A stretch of 64,000 bases of DNA from Streptomyces sp. 549 (GTDB lineage Bacteria; Actinomycetota; Actinomycetes; Streptomycetales; Streptomycetaceae). This document shows positions 26,550-35,226 of the stretch, one piece after another (within the stretch, counting starts at the first letter, position 1; every line of letters starts with the position of its first letter). The DNA is taken from the NCBI RefSeq assembly GCF_030124175.1, contig NZ_JASKMT010000002.1:248001-312000 (forward strand), written 5' to 3'. The notes beneath the pieces were generated by a model. The model made no database searches and was not told the origin of the DNA. It worked only from the letters and a program-made list of their open reading frames with translations. The position numbers and the translations under genes are program-made.

Positions 26550-27509
26550 TCAGGCGTCCAGGACGACGCTGCGTGTGAGGCAGCGCGGGGCGTCCGGGTC
26601 GAGGCCGTGCGCCTCCGCGACGGCGACGGCCAGCCGCTGGGCCCGCACCAGCTCCGCCAACGGGTCGAGGCCGCTGGACACCAGCACACCGCCGGTCCGC
26701 TCCACGTCGGCGGACAGCCCGGCGGGCACCGGGCCGAACGCCCAGGCCACCCGTCCCGGACCGGTCACCGAGATCGGGCCGTGCCGGTACTCCATCGCCG
26801 GATACGCCTCGGTCCAGGCGCCGGCCGCCTCCCGCATCTTCAGGCCCGCCTCCAGCGCCAGGCCGTAGGCCCAGCCGGTGCCCAGGAACGTCCACTGCTC
26901 GGCGTCGAGCACCACGTCCGGCAGCGGCTCGGCGAGTGCGGTGCGGGCGTCCGCGACCGCGTCCGCGACGGGTGCGACGCCGTCCGGCAGCGGGCCGTGC
27001 GCAGCCAGGGCCGCGCGCAGCAGCACCAGGGCGGTGGTGGCGAACCGGGTCTGCACCACCGACTCCTCGTCGGCCCAGTCCAGTACCACCGTCCGGTCGG
27101 CGGCCTCCCGTACGGCCGTGTGCGGGTCGGCCGTCAGCGCCACCGTCGCCTGGCGCCCCCGCAGACCGCCCAGCAGGTCCAGCACCTCGGTGGTGGTGCC
27201 GGACCGGGTGATCGCCACCACCCGGTCGTAGCGCCGTCCGGCGGGGAACTCCGAGGCGGCGAAGGCGTCCGTCTCCCCCTGCCCGGCGGCCTCCCGCAGC
27301 GCGGCGTAGGACTGCGCCATGAACCAGGACGTGCCGCAGCCGGTCACCGCGACCCGTTCCCCCGGCTGCGGCAGCAGCCCGGCGGCACCGGACGCCGCGT
27401 CGGCGGCGCGCAGCCAGCAGTCCGGCTGGGTGGCGATCTCGGCAGCGGTCCGGGACGGACCGTCGGCGCTGCGGGGTGGGTCGTCGGTCGGGGAGGTCTC
27501 GGGGGTCAT
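26550..27509 (-). CDS. SIS-domain sugar isomerase/deaminase-like protein
   Basis: A 319-residue protein with two SIS (sugar isomerase) domains, like the isomerase half of GlmS and like AgaS deaminase/isomerases. First domain: VAVTGCGTSWFMAQSYA and VVAITRSGTTTEVLDLL, the phosphosugar Ser/Thr loops. Second domain: FLGTGWAYGLALEAGLKMREAAG, with the catalytic-type Glu in EAYPAMEYRHGPI. There is no glutaminase domain, so it cannot make glucosamine-6-P from glutamine as GlmS does. It probably handles an amino-sugar phosphate. It is divergent from the sugar-binding lipoprotein with a 436-base gap carrying a dre-like site. GGAG lies 7 bases before the ATG. Confidence 0.88.
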   Translation of the reverse strand: MTPETSPTDDPPRSADGPSRTAAEIATQPDCWLRAADAASGAAGLLPQPGERVAVTGCGTSWFMAQSYAALREAAGQGETDAFAASEFPAGRRYDRVVAITRSGTTTEVLDLLGGLRGRQATVALTADPHTAVREAADRTVVLDWADEESVVQTRFATTALVLLRAALAAHGPLPDGVAPVADAVADARTALAEPLPDVVLDAEQWTFLGTGWAYGLALEAGLKMREAAGAWTEAYPAMEYRHGPISVTGPGRVAWAFGPVPAGLSADVERTGGVLVSSGLDPLAELVRAQRLAVAVAEAHGLDPDAPRCLTRSVVLDA

Positions 27510-27820
27510 GCGGCGGCTCCAGGGGAGTGCGGGCGGGCCGGAGAGGGGACGGAGTGGGCCGGGTACGGCATTTCCGGGCGAAGGTGATCAAGTGGGTTCT
27601 AGCGCGCCGGAACGGGCTCAAGGGGATGCAGGCGGGGTGAACGAGGGGTGGGTGCGGTGAAGTGGCGCGGTGGTGCCGGGGAGTGGGCCGGGAGGGCGAG
27701 TCGGAGAGTGCTGAACAGACCGTGCCGGACGGGTGATTGGTGCGGACCATGCGCGGATCACACCTGTGGATATCAGCTCTGACCTGGGAAGCGGAAGGCC
27801 GTTGCGGAAGCGAGACCCAG

Positions 27821-27836
27821 GGTGGTGTAGACCTGA
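27821..27836. promoter_or_regulatory. dre-like DasR site between the SIS gene and the sugar-binding lipoprotein gene
   Basis: ggtggtgtagacctga matches TGGTCTAGACCA at 10 of 12 positions (core 27823-27834). It is 110 bases before the lipoprotein start and 312 before the SIS start. The rest of 27510-27945 holds no gene that I can support. Confidence 0.5.
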
Positions 27837-27945
27837 TGAAGTCCGGAATGGAGACTCATGCTTCACGTGCGCACCACAGTCACGTGAACACGCCGCCTCG
27901 AACAGCGGGGCGAACGGGTAGGAACAGCGCAAAGGGGAAGTGCCA

Positions 27946-29241
27946 GTGGATCGGCGTCGGTTCTTGGGACTGGCAGCAACCGGAATAGCCAGCGCGGTCG
28001 GGCTCTCGGCCACGGCCTGCGGTGGCGGCGACTCCGGCGGCGGCGACGTCAGGCTGAAACTGGTCGCGGCCGACTACGGCTCCCCGGGGGGGCACGACAG
28101 CTCCAAGAAGTACTGGGACGCGCTCGCGACCGAGTTCCAGAAGAAGAACCCCGGCATCACCGTCGACGTCTCCGTGCTCAGCTGGAACGACGTCGACAAG
28201 CAGGTCGCCGACATGGTGAAGGCGGGCGAGGCCCCCGACATCGCCCAGATCGGCGCGTACGCCGACTACGCGGCCGGCGGCAAGCTCTACAGCGCCTCCG
28301 AACTGCTCTCCATACCCGTGCAGGCCGACTTCGTGCCCGCACTCGCCCAGGCCGGCGAACTGCGCCGCACCCAGTACGGGTTGCCGTTCGTCTCCAGCAC
28401 CCGCGTCTTCATCTACAACAAGTCCCTCTTCACTGCCGCCGGGCTCGACCCCGACGAGCCGCCGAAGAGCTGGGCCGAGCTGAAGCAGGCCGCCACCGCG
28501 CTCAAGACCGCCGGCGTGAAGATCCCCTACGGCCTGCCGCTCGGACCCGAGGAAGCCCCCGCCGAGACCATGCTGTGGATGTTCGGCGGCGGAGGCGGCT
28601 ACACCAACAACGTCGGCGGCTACACCATCGACTCCCCGGAGAACATCAAGACGTTCACCTGGCTGCGGGACGAACTCGTCGGCGCGGAACTGACCGGCCC
28701 CGGCTCCCCGGGACGCACCGACCGCCAGGACGTCTTCGACGCGTTCGCCCGCGGCGAGGTCGGCATGCTCAACGGCCACCCGACGCTGCTCCAGCAGGCC
28801 GACCGCAACAAGGTCTCGTACGGCACGGCCAAGCTGCCGGGCCGCGACGGGGAGGCGGGCTCCACGATGGGCGTCGCCGACTGGATCATGGGCTTCAAGC
28901 AGAACGGGCACCGGGCCGAGATCGGCAGGTTCCTCGACTTCGTGTTCAGCCTGGACCAGCACTACGCCTTCACCGACCAGTACGACCTGCTGCCGGTGAC
29001 CACCTCCGCCATCGACCGGATGAGCTCGGAGAAGAAGCACAAGAAGCTGTGGCCGTTCCTCGACCAGCTGCCCATCGCCGAGTTCTACCCCGTCGGCAAG
29101 ATCTCCTGGGCGGGCACCAGCCAGACCATCAAGGAGTCCATCGGCAAGGCCGTCGCCGGCGACGGCAACCCCGAGGCGGTGCTCGGCTCGCTCCAGCGCA
29201 AGGCCGAGGCCGACGAGGCCGCCGCCGCAGCCCAGCCCTGA
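27946..29241 (+). CDS. Tat-exported sugar-binding lipoprotein of an ABC importer
   Basis: Extracellular solute-binding protein of the carbohydrate (SBP_bac_1) family, 431 residues. The N-terminus VDRRRFLGLAATGIASA has a twin-arginine motif and ends in a lipobox-like SATAC, so the Cys near residue 25 should carry lipid. The mature part has the usual KYWDALATEFQKKNPGITVDV, DIAQIGAYADYA, YNKSLFTAAGLDPDEPP and DWIMGFKQNGH segments. No permease genes flank it, so it must work with a distant membrane pair and probably with MsiK as ATPase. The GTG at 27946 fits the AAGGGGAAG ribosome site better than the GTG two codons upstream. The dre-like site suggests an amino-sugar ligand; the ligand itself is unknown. 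Confidence 0.9.
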   Translation: MDRRRFLGLAATGIASAVGLSATACGGGDSGGGDVRLKLVAADYGSPGGHDSSKKYWDALATEFQKKNPGITVDVSVLSWNDVDKQVADMVKAGEAPDIAQIGAYADYAAGGKLYSASELLSIPVQADFVPALAQAGELRRTQYGLPFVSSTRVFIYNKSLFTAAGLDPDEPPKSWAELKQAATALKTAGVKIPYGLPLGPEEAPAETMLWMFGGGGGYTNNVGGYTIDSPENIKTFTWLRDELVGAELTGPGSPGRTDRQDVFDAFARGEVGMLNGHPTLLQQADRNKVSYGTAKLPGRDGEAGSTMGVADWIMGFKQNGHRAEIGRFLDFVFSLDQHYAFTDQYDLLPVTTSAIDRMSSEKKHKKLWPFLDQLPIAEFYPVGKISWAGTSQTIKESIGKAVAGDGNPEAVLGSLQRKAEADEAAAAAQP

Positions 29242-29386
29242 CACCCGCCGTTCCCCGGCCACCGCTCCCGGCCACCGCTCGCCCCTGCCCGCCGCCCGGC
29301 GGCCGGTCGGAGGTGGGCGGCTGGTCGGAGGTGGGAGGCCGGCCGGGGGCGGGCGGCCTGTCGCAGGCCGTCGGTACGCTGGCACG

Positions 29387-29671
29387 GTGACCCCGCCCGA
29401 CGCCCCGCCGGCGCAGCCGGCACCCGACCACCGGGCCGGCGGACCCGGCGCGCTCAACGCCCGGGACCGGGCCGTGCTGGCGGTGGAGCGGCGCGGCTGG
29501 CCCGGTCCCGGCGCCAAGGAACGCGCCATCCGCGAGCAGCTCGACATCTCCCCGACCCGCTACTACCAGTTGCTGAACGCGCTGCTCGACGACGCCCGCG
29601 CGCTCGCCCACGACCCGGTCACCGTGAACCGGCTGCGGCGGCTCCGGGACGCCCAGCGCGAACGCCGCTGA
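29387..29671 (+). CDS. DUF3263 protein
   Basis: A 94-residue actinobacterial protein with a Pro/Ala-rich start and a helical domain: LNARDRAVLAVERRGWPGPGAKERAIREQL, then ISPTRYYQLLNALLDDARAL. The second part looks like a helix-turn-helix, so it may bind DNA. The function is not known. It begins with GTG and ends 31 bases before otsB, so the two are probably co-transcribed. Two GGTCGGAGGTGGG direct repeats lie just upstream (29305-29340). Confidence 0.85.
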   Translation: MTPPDAPPAQPAPDHRAGGPGALNARDRAVLAVERRGWPGPGAKERAIREQLDISPTRYYQLLNALLDDARALAHDPVTVNRLRRLRDAQRERR

Positions 29672-29702
29672 GGCCGGCACCCGGCCCGGTAGGGTCGCCG
29701 GT

Positions 29703-30548
29703 ATGGACAGTGCGCTTCCGGCTCCCACCACCGACGCGGGCCGTGCCGGGCTCGCCGCCCTCCGGGCCGACCCCGCGGAATCCGTCGTCGCGCTCGACTT
29801 CGACGGCACTCTCGCGCCCATCGTCGCCGACCCCGCCGCCGCCCGTGCCCACCCCGACGTCCTCCCGGCGCTGACCCGCCTGGCGCCGCGGCTGCGCGCG
29901 GTGGCCATCGTCACCGGCCGCCCGGCCGAACTCGCCGTCGCCTACGCCGGGCTGGCCGACGTGCCGGGCTTGGAACGGCTCACCGTGCTCGGCGCGTACG
30001 GCGCCGAACGCTGGGACGCCGCCACCGGCGAGACGCGACTGCCGCCGCCCGACCCGGGCGTGGCCGCGGTCCGCGCCGAACTGCCCGCCGTGCTCGACCG
30101 GTCGGGCGCGCCCGAGGGCACCTGGGTCGAGGACAAGGGCCGGGCGCTCGCCGTGCACACCCGGCGCACCGCCGACCCGGCCGCCGCCTTCGCGCTGCTC
30201 ACCGAGCCGCTGCGCGACCTGGCCGAGCGGCACGGCCTGACCGTCGAACCCGGGCGCCAGGTAATCGAGTTGCGTCCGCCCGGCATGGACAAGGGCATGG
30301 CCCTGGAGGCGTTCCTCGCCGAGAAGAAGGCCGGGCCGGTGCTCTACGCGGGCGACGACCTCGGGGACCTGGCCGCCTTCGCCGCGGTGGAGAAGCGGCG
30401 TGGCGAGGGGCAGCCCGGCCTGCTGGTGTGCAGCGGCAGCACGGTCGCCGGGGAGCAGGTCACCGCGCTCGCCGAGCGCGCCGACCTCGTCGTGCCCGGC
30501 CCGGCGGGCGTCGCCGCCCTGCTGTCCGGCCTTCTCTCGGACGTCTGA
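29703..30548 (+). CDS. otsB: trehalose-6-phosphate phosphatase
   Basis: HAD-superfamily phosphatase releasing trehalose from trehalose-6-phosphate, 281 residues. It has HAD motif I VVALDFDGTLAPI, motif II region VAIVTGRPAE, EDKGRALAVHTRR, the conserved GRQVIELRPPGMDKGMAL with the motif III Lys, and motif IV YAGDDLGDLAAF. It works after OtsA, whose gene is the next one but on the opposite strand. The ATG follows the DUF3263 gene closely. Trehalose is the main spore protectant of Streptomyces. Confidence 0.95.
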   Translation: MDSALPAPTTDAGRAGLAALRADPAESVVALDFDGTLAPIVADPAAARAHPDVLPALTRLAPRLRAVAIVTGRPAELAVAYAGLADVPGLERLTVLGAYGAERWDAATGETRLPPPDPGVAAVRAELPAVLDRSGAPEGTWVEDKGRALAVHTRRTADPAAAFALLTEPLRDLAERHGLTVEPGRQVIELRPPGMDKGMALEAFLAEKKAGPVLYAGDDLGDLAAFAAVEKRRGEGQPGLLVCSGSTVAGEQVTALAERADLVVPGPAGVAALLSGLLSDV

Positions 30549-30549
30549 C

Positions 30550-30586
30550 CGGCCCCGGCGGTGTGCGTGGTCCTCGGCCGGGGCCG
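30550..30586. terminator. hairpin terminator after otsB
   Basis: cggccccggc (30550-30559) pairs with gccggggccg (30577-30586) around a 17-base loop. I see nothing else in the 30587-30886 gap before otsA ends on the other strand. Confidence 0.75.
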
Positions 30587-30886
30587 TCGGAGACTCGGTC
30601 AGCACGACGTCTCCCCTCCCACCGGATCACGCGGCGGGCCCGGGCCCGTGGTCCTGTGCTCGGACTCCAGGGGGCGTCCCGCCGTCGCCACCGTGCGGGG
30701 GCGGCGGTCGCCGCGTCCACAGGTCCCGGGGACTCTGGGCGGACCTCGGACGACCGGCCCCGTGAACTGCGGGGACGGCGCGCTGCGAACGGGAGCGCTG
30801 GGACGGTTGGGACGGCGGGAGCGGGCTGCCGGGAGGCGGCGCGGGGGCCGCCGGAGGACGGCGCGCGGGCGGTCCGGGGGACGGGC

Positions 30887-32335
30887 TCAGGACTCCAGGG
30901 CGTGGAGCTGGTCGAGGAACCAGCGGCTCGGGGGGAGCGCGGTGGCCGCGGCGGCGAGCCGCTTGGTGGTCTCGGCGCGCTCGTGGCCGTCCATCAGCAG
31001 CGCCTCGTGCAGGGCGCGGGCGGTGTCGGCGATGTCGTACGGGTTGACCGTCAGCGCGTGCTCGCCCAGCTCCGCGTGCGCGCCCGCCTCGCGGGACAGC
31101 ACCAGGGCGCAGCCGTTGTCGGAGACGACCGGCACCTCCTTGGCGACCAGGTTCATGCCGTCCCTGATGGGGTTGACCAGTGCCACGTCGGCGAGCCGGT
31201 AGGCGGCCAGCGAGCGGGCGAAGTCGTCCTTGACGTGCAGCACGACGGGAGTCCAGCCGGGCGTGCCGTAGGTCTTGTTGATCTCCTCGGCGACCCGGGA
31301 CACCTCGGCGGTGTAGTCGCGGTAGACCGCGAGGTCCTGCCGGGAGGGGTAGGCGAAGGCGACGTGCACGACCCGCTCGCGCCACTCTGGGTGGTCGTCC
31401 AGCAGACGGCGGAAGGCGTGCATGCCGCGCACGATGTTCTTGGACAGCTCGGTGCGGTCCACCCGCACGATCGCCTTGCGGTCGCTGCCGCCGATCTGCC
31501 CGCGCAGCGTGACCAGGCGCTCCTCGACGTCGTCGCGGTGGGAGCGCTCGCGCAGGAAGTCGGCGTCCGCGCCGAGGCCGTGCACGCCGATGCGGGTGGT
31601 GCGGCCGTCGAGCGAGACGAGCAGTTCTCCGTCGGCGGAGAGCACCGAGGCGCCCAGCAGGTCGGCGCAGCAGGCGGTGAACGCCTCCGCCCAGCGCCAG
31701 GTGAGGAACGCGGCCCGGTCCGCGCCGAGCACGCCGCGCAGTACGGCGGCGGCGACGTCGTCGGGCAGCAGCCGGAAGTAGTCCGGCGGCGCCCACGGCG
31801 TGTGCGAGAAGTGCCCGATGCGCAGGTCGGGGCGGCGTTCGCGGAGCAGGCCGGGGACCAGCGTCAGGTGGTAGTCCTGCACCAGGACGGTGGCGCCTTC
31901 CGCGGCGTCCTCGGCGAGCGCGTCGGCGAAGGCGGTGTTGTAGGCCTCGTAGGAGGCCCACTGCGCCTCGAAGCCGGTGTCGAAGACCGGCTCCAGCGGC
32001 GTCTGGTAGAGCAGGTGGTGCACGAACCACAGCACGGAGTTGGCGACGCCGTTGTAGGCGTCGGCGAACACGTCCGGGTCGATGTCCAGCATGCGCACCC
32101 GCTGGTCGCCCGTCTCCGACGCGGGCAGCCGGCCCGCGTCGCGGCGGGCGGCGGCGCGGTCGCCGTCGGTGAGGGCGGCGCACACCCACAGCGCGCCGGC
32201 GTCCGGGCCGATCGCGGACAGGCCCGAGACCAGGCCGCCGCCGCCGCGCTTCGCACTCAGGGAGCCGTCCTCGCCCACCGCGTAGGAGAGGGGGCCGCGG
32301 TTGGAGGCGACGAGGATCCGGGGCGCAGTGACCAT
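30887..32335 (-). CDS. otsA: trehalose-6-phosphate synthase
   Basis: Glycosyltransferase family 20 enzyme joining glucose from an NDP-glucose donor to glucose-6-phosphate, 482 residues. Start ILVASNRGPLSYAV, GGGGLVSGLSAI (phosphate loop), VLWFVHHLLY, VLVQDYHLTLVPGLLRERRPD, IGHFSHTPWAPPDYFRLLP, DRTELSKNIVRGMHAFRRLL, LVNPIRDGMNLVAKE and LSREAGAHAELG all match the family. The ATG at MVTAPRILVASN was chosen; a GTG-type extension 20 codons upstream lacks similarity. It is convergent with otsB and followed upstream by gpgS on the same strand, 96 bases away. Confidence 0.96.
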   Translation of the reverse strand: MVTAPRILVASNRGPLSYAVGEDGSLSAKRGGGGLVSGLSAIGPDAGALWVCAALTDGDRAAARRDAGRLPASETGDQRVRMLDIDPDVFADAYNGVANSVLWFVHHLLYQTPLEPVFDTGFEAQWASYEAYNTAFADALAEDAAEGATVLVQDYHLTLVPGLLRERRPDLRIGHFSHTPWAPPDYFRLLPDDVAAAVLRGVLGADRAAFLTWRWAEAFTACCADLLGASVLSADGELLVSLDGRTTRIGVHGLGADADFLRERSHRDDVEERLVTLRGQIGGSDRKAIVRVDRTELSKNIVRGMHAFRRLLDDHPEWRERVVHVAFAYPSRQDLAVYRDYTAEVSRVAEEINKTYGTPGWTPVVLHVKDDFARSLAAYRLADVALVNPIRDGMNLVAKEVPVVSDNGCALVLSREAGAHAELGEHALTVNPYDIADTARALHEALLMDGHERAETTKRLAAAATALPPSRWFLDQLHALES

Positions 32336-32431
32336 GCGGCGAGCGTATCCGCTGAGGCCCCCGCTCAAACTGCCGTGCGGTTTGAGGTGGGTCACTCGGC
32401 CGGTTCGCAGCCCGTCACCCGACGGCCCGGG

Positions 32432-33388
32432 TCACGCCGCGCGACGGGCGTGGTACTCGGGCACGCCGCGCATCGGTGGGCGCTCCTCGGTGGCGACGCG
32501 GTGCGTGCTCGGGTCGAAGCCGCCGCCGGGGGACCGGTCGAACTGGGTCAGCTCGGCCCGGGTCAGCGGCGCTCCGGACAGCCGGGACTGGGCGGTGCGG
32601 TAGATGGTGGCGGCCATCCGGCCCAGTGCCAGGCCGTCCTGGTGCCGGTGGCGCCGGACGCCTACGTCGACCTGGCCGAGCGCGTCCAGCCCGACGGCGT
32701 CCAGCGCGTCGATGAGCAGGCCCAGCTCCACGCCGTAGCCGACCGGGAACGGCAGGCTCTCCAGCAGCGAGCGGCGGGCCGCGTACTCGCCGCCGAGCGG
32801 CTGCACGAACCCCGCCAGGCGCGGCCAGTGCAGGTTGATCAGCGGCCGGGCCACCAGTTCCGTCACCCGTCCGCCGCCCGCAGGGCTGTCGCCGAGCGGG
32901 CGGTCGTACATCGCCTTCACCAGGTGCAGGGCCGGGTCGGTGAGCAGCGGGCCGACGATGCCGGAGACGAAACGGGACTGGAAGCCGCGCAGGTCGGCGT
33001 CGACGAAGCAGACGATCTCGCCGCTGGTGGCCAGCAGCGAGCGCCACAGCACCTCGCCCTTGCCCGGCAGCGCCGGCAGCCGGGGCAGCAGCGCGTCGCG
33101 GTGCACGACGGTGGCGCCGGCCGCCGCGGCGGCCTGGGCGGTACGGTCGGTGGAGCCGGAGTCGACGACGACCAGTTCGTCGACGAGCGGCACGGCGCCG
33201 GTCATCAGCTCCTCGCGGATGACCGAGACGATGGCGCCGACCGTCGCCTCCTCGTTGAGCGCGGGCAGCACGACGCTGACGCTGCCCAGCGGCCCGGCGG
33301 CGCGTTTGGCGGCGAGCAGCTGCGGCAGTGTCCGGTCGGCGGCGTGCCACGAGCGGCGCCGCAGCCAGGAGTCGACCTCGTCCAGCAC
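32432..33388 (-). CDS. gpgS: glucosyl-3-phosphoglycerate synthase-like glycosyltransferase
   Basis: GT81/GT2-type glycosyltransferase of 318 residues. In actinobacteria this family makes glucosyl-3-phosphoglycerate, the first step to glucosylglycerate and methylglucose lipopolysaccharides. Motifs: VSVVLPALNEEATVG, ELVVVDSGSTDRTAQAA, ALPGKGEVLWRSL, VCFVDADLRGFQ (metal-binding DxD-like DAD), and the C-terminal LPFPVGYGVELGLLID and QVDVGVRRHRHQ. A TAGGAGG 7 bases before the GTG of VLDEVDSWLRRRSW fixes the start, although the frame is open 38 codons further. It lies upstream of otsA on the same strand, so compatible-solute genes cluster here. Confidence 0.87.
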   Translation of the reverse strand: MLDEVDSWLRRRSWHAADRTLPQLLAAKRAAGPLGSVSVVLPALNEEATVGAIVSVIREELMTGAVPLVDELVVVDSGSTDRTAQAAAAAGATVVHRDALLPRLPALPGKGEVLWRSLLATSGEIVCFVDADLRGFQSRFVSGIVGPLLTDPALHLVKAMYDRPLGDSPAGGGRVTELVARPLINLHWPRLAGFVQPLGGEYAARRSLLESLPFPVGYGVELGLLIDALDAVGLDALGQVDVGVRRHRHQDGLALGRMAATIYRTAQSRLSGAPLTRAELTQFDRSPGGGFDPSTHRVATEERPPMRGVPEYHARRAA

Positions 33389-33631
33389 GTCTGCGCCTCC
33401 TACGGGCTCGGGTTCTCCGGGTCGGACGGTTCGGCGGGTGCGGGCGGTCGGGCGGGGCGCCGGGCGGGGCCGGTGTCTCGCGGTGCGGACGACTCCCTCC
33501 ACCCTCCCGGTCGTCGGTTACAGTCTTGAACAACGCATGTGACCACTGCATGTCGGGGTCGGCCCCGGTGAGCGGTGGTGCACAGGCGGGACAAACACCT
33601 CGGGCGGTCCGATTCGCCCGGCGTCACACCG

Positions 33632-33777
33632 CTCATCCAGAGGGGCAGAGGGAACGGCCCGTTGAAGCCCCGGCAACCCTCCCGCGCGCACTCGTTCATC
33701 CGACATTTCGGGGCGAAGCCGCCGTGGGGAAGGTGCCAATTCCGTCCTGGGACGAAATACGTCACGGGGAAGATGAG
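33632..33777 (+). ncRNA. SAM-I (S-box) riboswitch upstream of thrC
   Basis: The S-box core is clear: CTCATCCAGAGGGGCAGAGG, then GAACGGCCC, then TTGAAGCCCCGGCAACC. P1 is formed by CTCATC (33632-33637) and GATGAG (33772-33777), about 20 bases before the thrC ATG. The bases between are the variable P3/P4 arms. SAM binding should stabilise P1 and change access to the GAGGAG at its 3' edge. 33389-33631 should hold the promoter. Confidence 0.88.
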
Positions 33778-33796
33778 GAGAAAGGGCCTCGCCTCC

Positions 33797-35095
33797 ATGG
33801 CTGTGCAAGCAGTTGAAAACTCCACCGACACCACCACCGACTCTCCTGGTTCCTTCGGACCAGCCGTCGCGCTCTCCTGTCGCGAATGCGGGGAACGCGT
33901 CCCGCTCGGACCGAGCTTCGCGTGCACGGCCTGTTTCGGACCGCTGGAGATCGCCTACGACCTGCCCACCGGCGACCCCGAGGCGCTGCGCGCCGCGATC
34001 GCCGCAGGTCCGAACAACATCTGGCGCTACGCGCCGCTGCTGCCGGTGCCCGCCGACGTGGCGGGAAAGCCCAGCCTCAACCCCGGCATGACGAAGCTGG
34101 TCAAGGCCGACAACCTGGCCCGCGAGCTGGGTGTCACCGGTGAGCTGCACGTCAAGGACGACTCCGGAAACCCGACGCACTCCTTCAAGGACCGGGTCGT
34201 GGCCATCGCCGTCGAGGCGGCCCGCGCGTTCGGCTTCACCACGCTCTCCTGCTCCTCCACCGGCAACCTCGCCGGGGCCGTCGGCGCCGCCGCCGCCCGT
34301 GCGGGGCTGCGGTCCTGCGTGTTCATCCCGCACGACCTGGAGCAGGGCAAGGTCGTCATGGCCGCCGTCTACGGCGGTGAGCTGGTCGGCATCGAGGGCA
34401 CCTACGACGACGTCAACCGGTTCTGCAGCGAGCTGATCGGCGACCCGATCGGTGAGGGCTGGGGCTTCGTCAACGTCAACCTGCGGCCCTACTACGCGGA
34501 GGGCTCCAAGACCCTCGCGTACGAGATCTGCGAGCAGTTGGGCTGGCGTCTGCCGGACCAGCTGGTCGTCCCGATCGCGTCCGGCTCGCAGCTGACGAAG
34601 ATCGACAAGGGGCTGCGGGAGCTGATCAGGCTCGGCCTGGTCGAGGACCGCCCCTACAAGATCTTCGGCGCCCAGGCCGAGGGCTGCTCGCCGGTGTCGC
34701 AGGCGTTCAAGAACGGCCACGACGTGGTCCGCCCGGTCCGGCCCGACACCATCGCCAAGTCGCTGGCGATCGGCAACCCGGCGGACGGCCCGTACGTGCT
34801 GGACATCGCGCGGCGCACCGGCGGCGCGGTGGAGGACGTCAACGACGCCCAGGTGGTCGACGCGATCAAGCTGCTGGCCCGTACCGAGGGCATCTTCGCG
34901 GAGACCGCGGGCGGCGTGACGGTCGGTGTGACCCGCAAGCTGATCGAGTCCGGTGCGCTGGACCCGACGCTGACCACGGTGGTACTGAACACCGGCGACG
35001 GCCTGAAGACGCTGGACGCCGTCGCGCCCACCTCCGGTCCCAGCGCGGTGATCCGCCCCAGCCTGGAGGCGTTCCGCGAGGCGGGCCTGGGCTGA
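33797..35095 (+). CDS. thrC: threonine synthase
   Basis: PLP enzyme converting O-phosphohomoserine to threonine, 432 residues. An N-terminal rubredoxin-like Cys pair set (LSCRECGERVP and FACTACFGPLE) is typical of the actinobacterial type. The PLP Lys is in NPTHSFKDRVVA. Other core motifs are SCSSTGNLAGAVGAAAARAG, the phosphate loop region PIASGSQLTKID, and FAETAGGVTVGV near the end. The ATG (MAVQAVENSTD) was chosen; an in-frame ATG eight codons upstream overlaps the 3' strand of the riboswitch P1 helix. The open frame further upstream is riboswitch sequence and not protein. Control by SAM links threonine synthesis to the competing methionine branch. Confidence 0.95.
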   Translation: MAVQAVENSTDTTTDSPGSFGPAVALSCRECGERVPLGPSFACTACFGPLEIAYDLPTGDPEALRAAIAAGPNNIWRYAPLLPVPADVAGKPSLNPGMTKLVKADNLARELGVTGELHVKDDSGNPTHSFKDRVVAIAVEAARAFGFTTLSCSSTGNLAGAVGAAAARAGLRSCVFIPHDLEQGKVVMAAVYGGELVGIEGTYDDVNRFCSELIGDPIGEGWGFVNVNLRPYYAEGSKTLAYEICEQLGWRLPDQLVVPIASGSQLTKIDKGLRELIRLGLVEDRPYKIFGAQAEGCSPVSQAFKNGHDVVRPVRPDTIAKSLAIGNPADGPYVLDIARRTGGAVEDVNDAQVVDAIKLLARTEGIFAETAGGVTVGVTRKLIESGALDPTLTTVVLNTGDGLKTLDAVAPTSGPSAVIRPSLEAFREAGLG

Positions 35096-35226
35096 CGCCC
35101 GCAGTGCTCTCCAGCGTCCGACAGCGAGTCAGGGCAGCATGTCAGGGCAGCGCGTCCCGACACCGCTTCCCGACGGCGCCCCCATCCCGCGCCCCGCAGT
35201 CCTCTTCCCACAGAAGGTGAATCCGC

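Noticed and set aside
27590..27610. gggttctagcgcgcc as another dre site before the SIS gene
   Set aside because: Only about half of the core positions match; the TCTAG alone is not enough.
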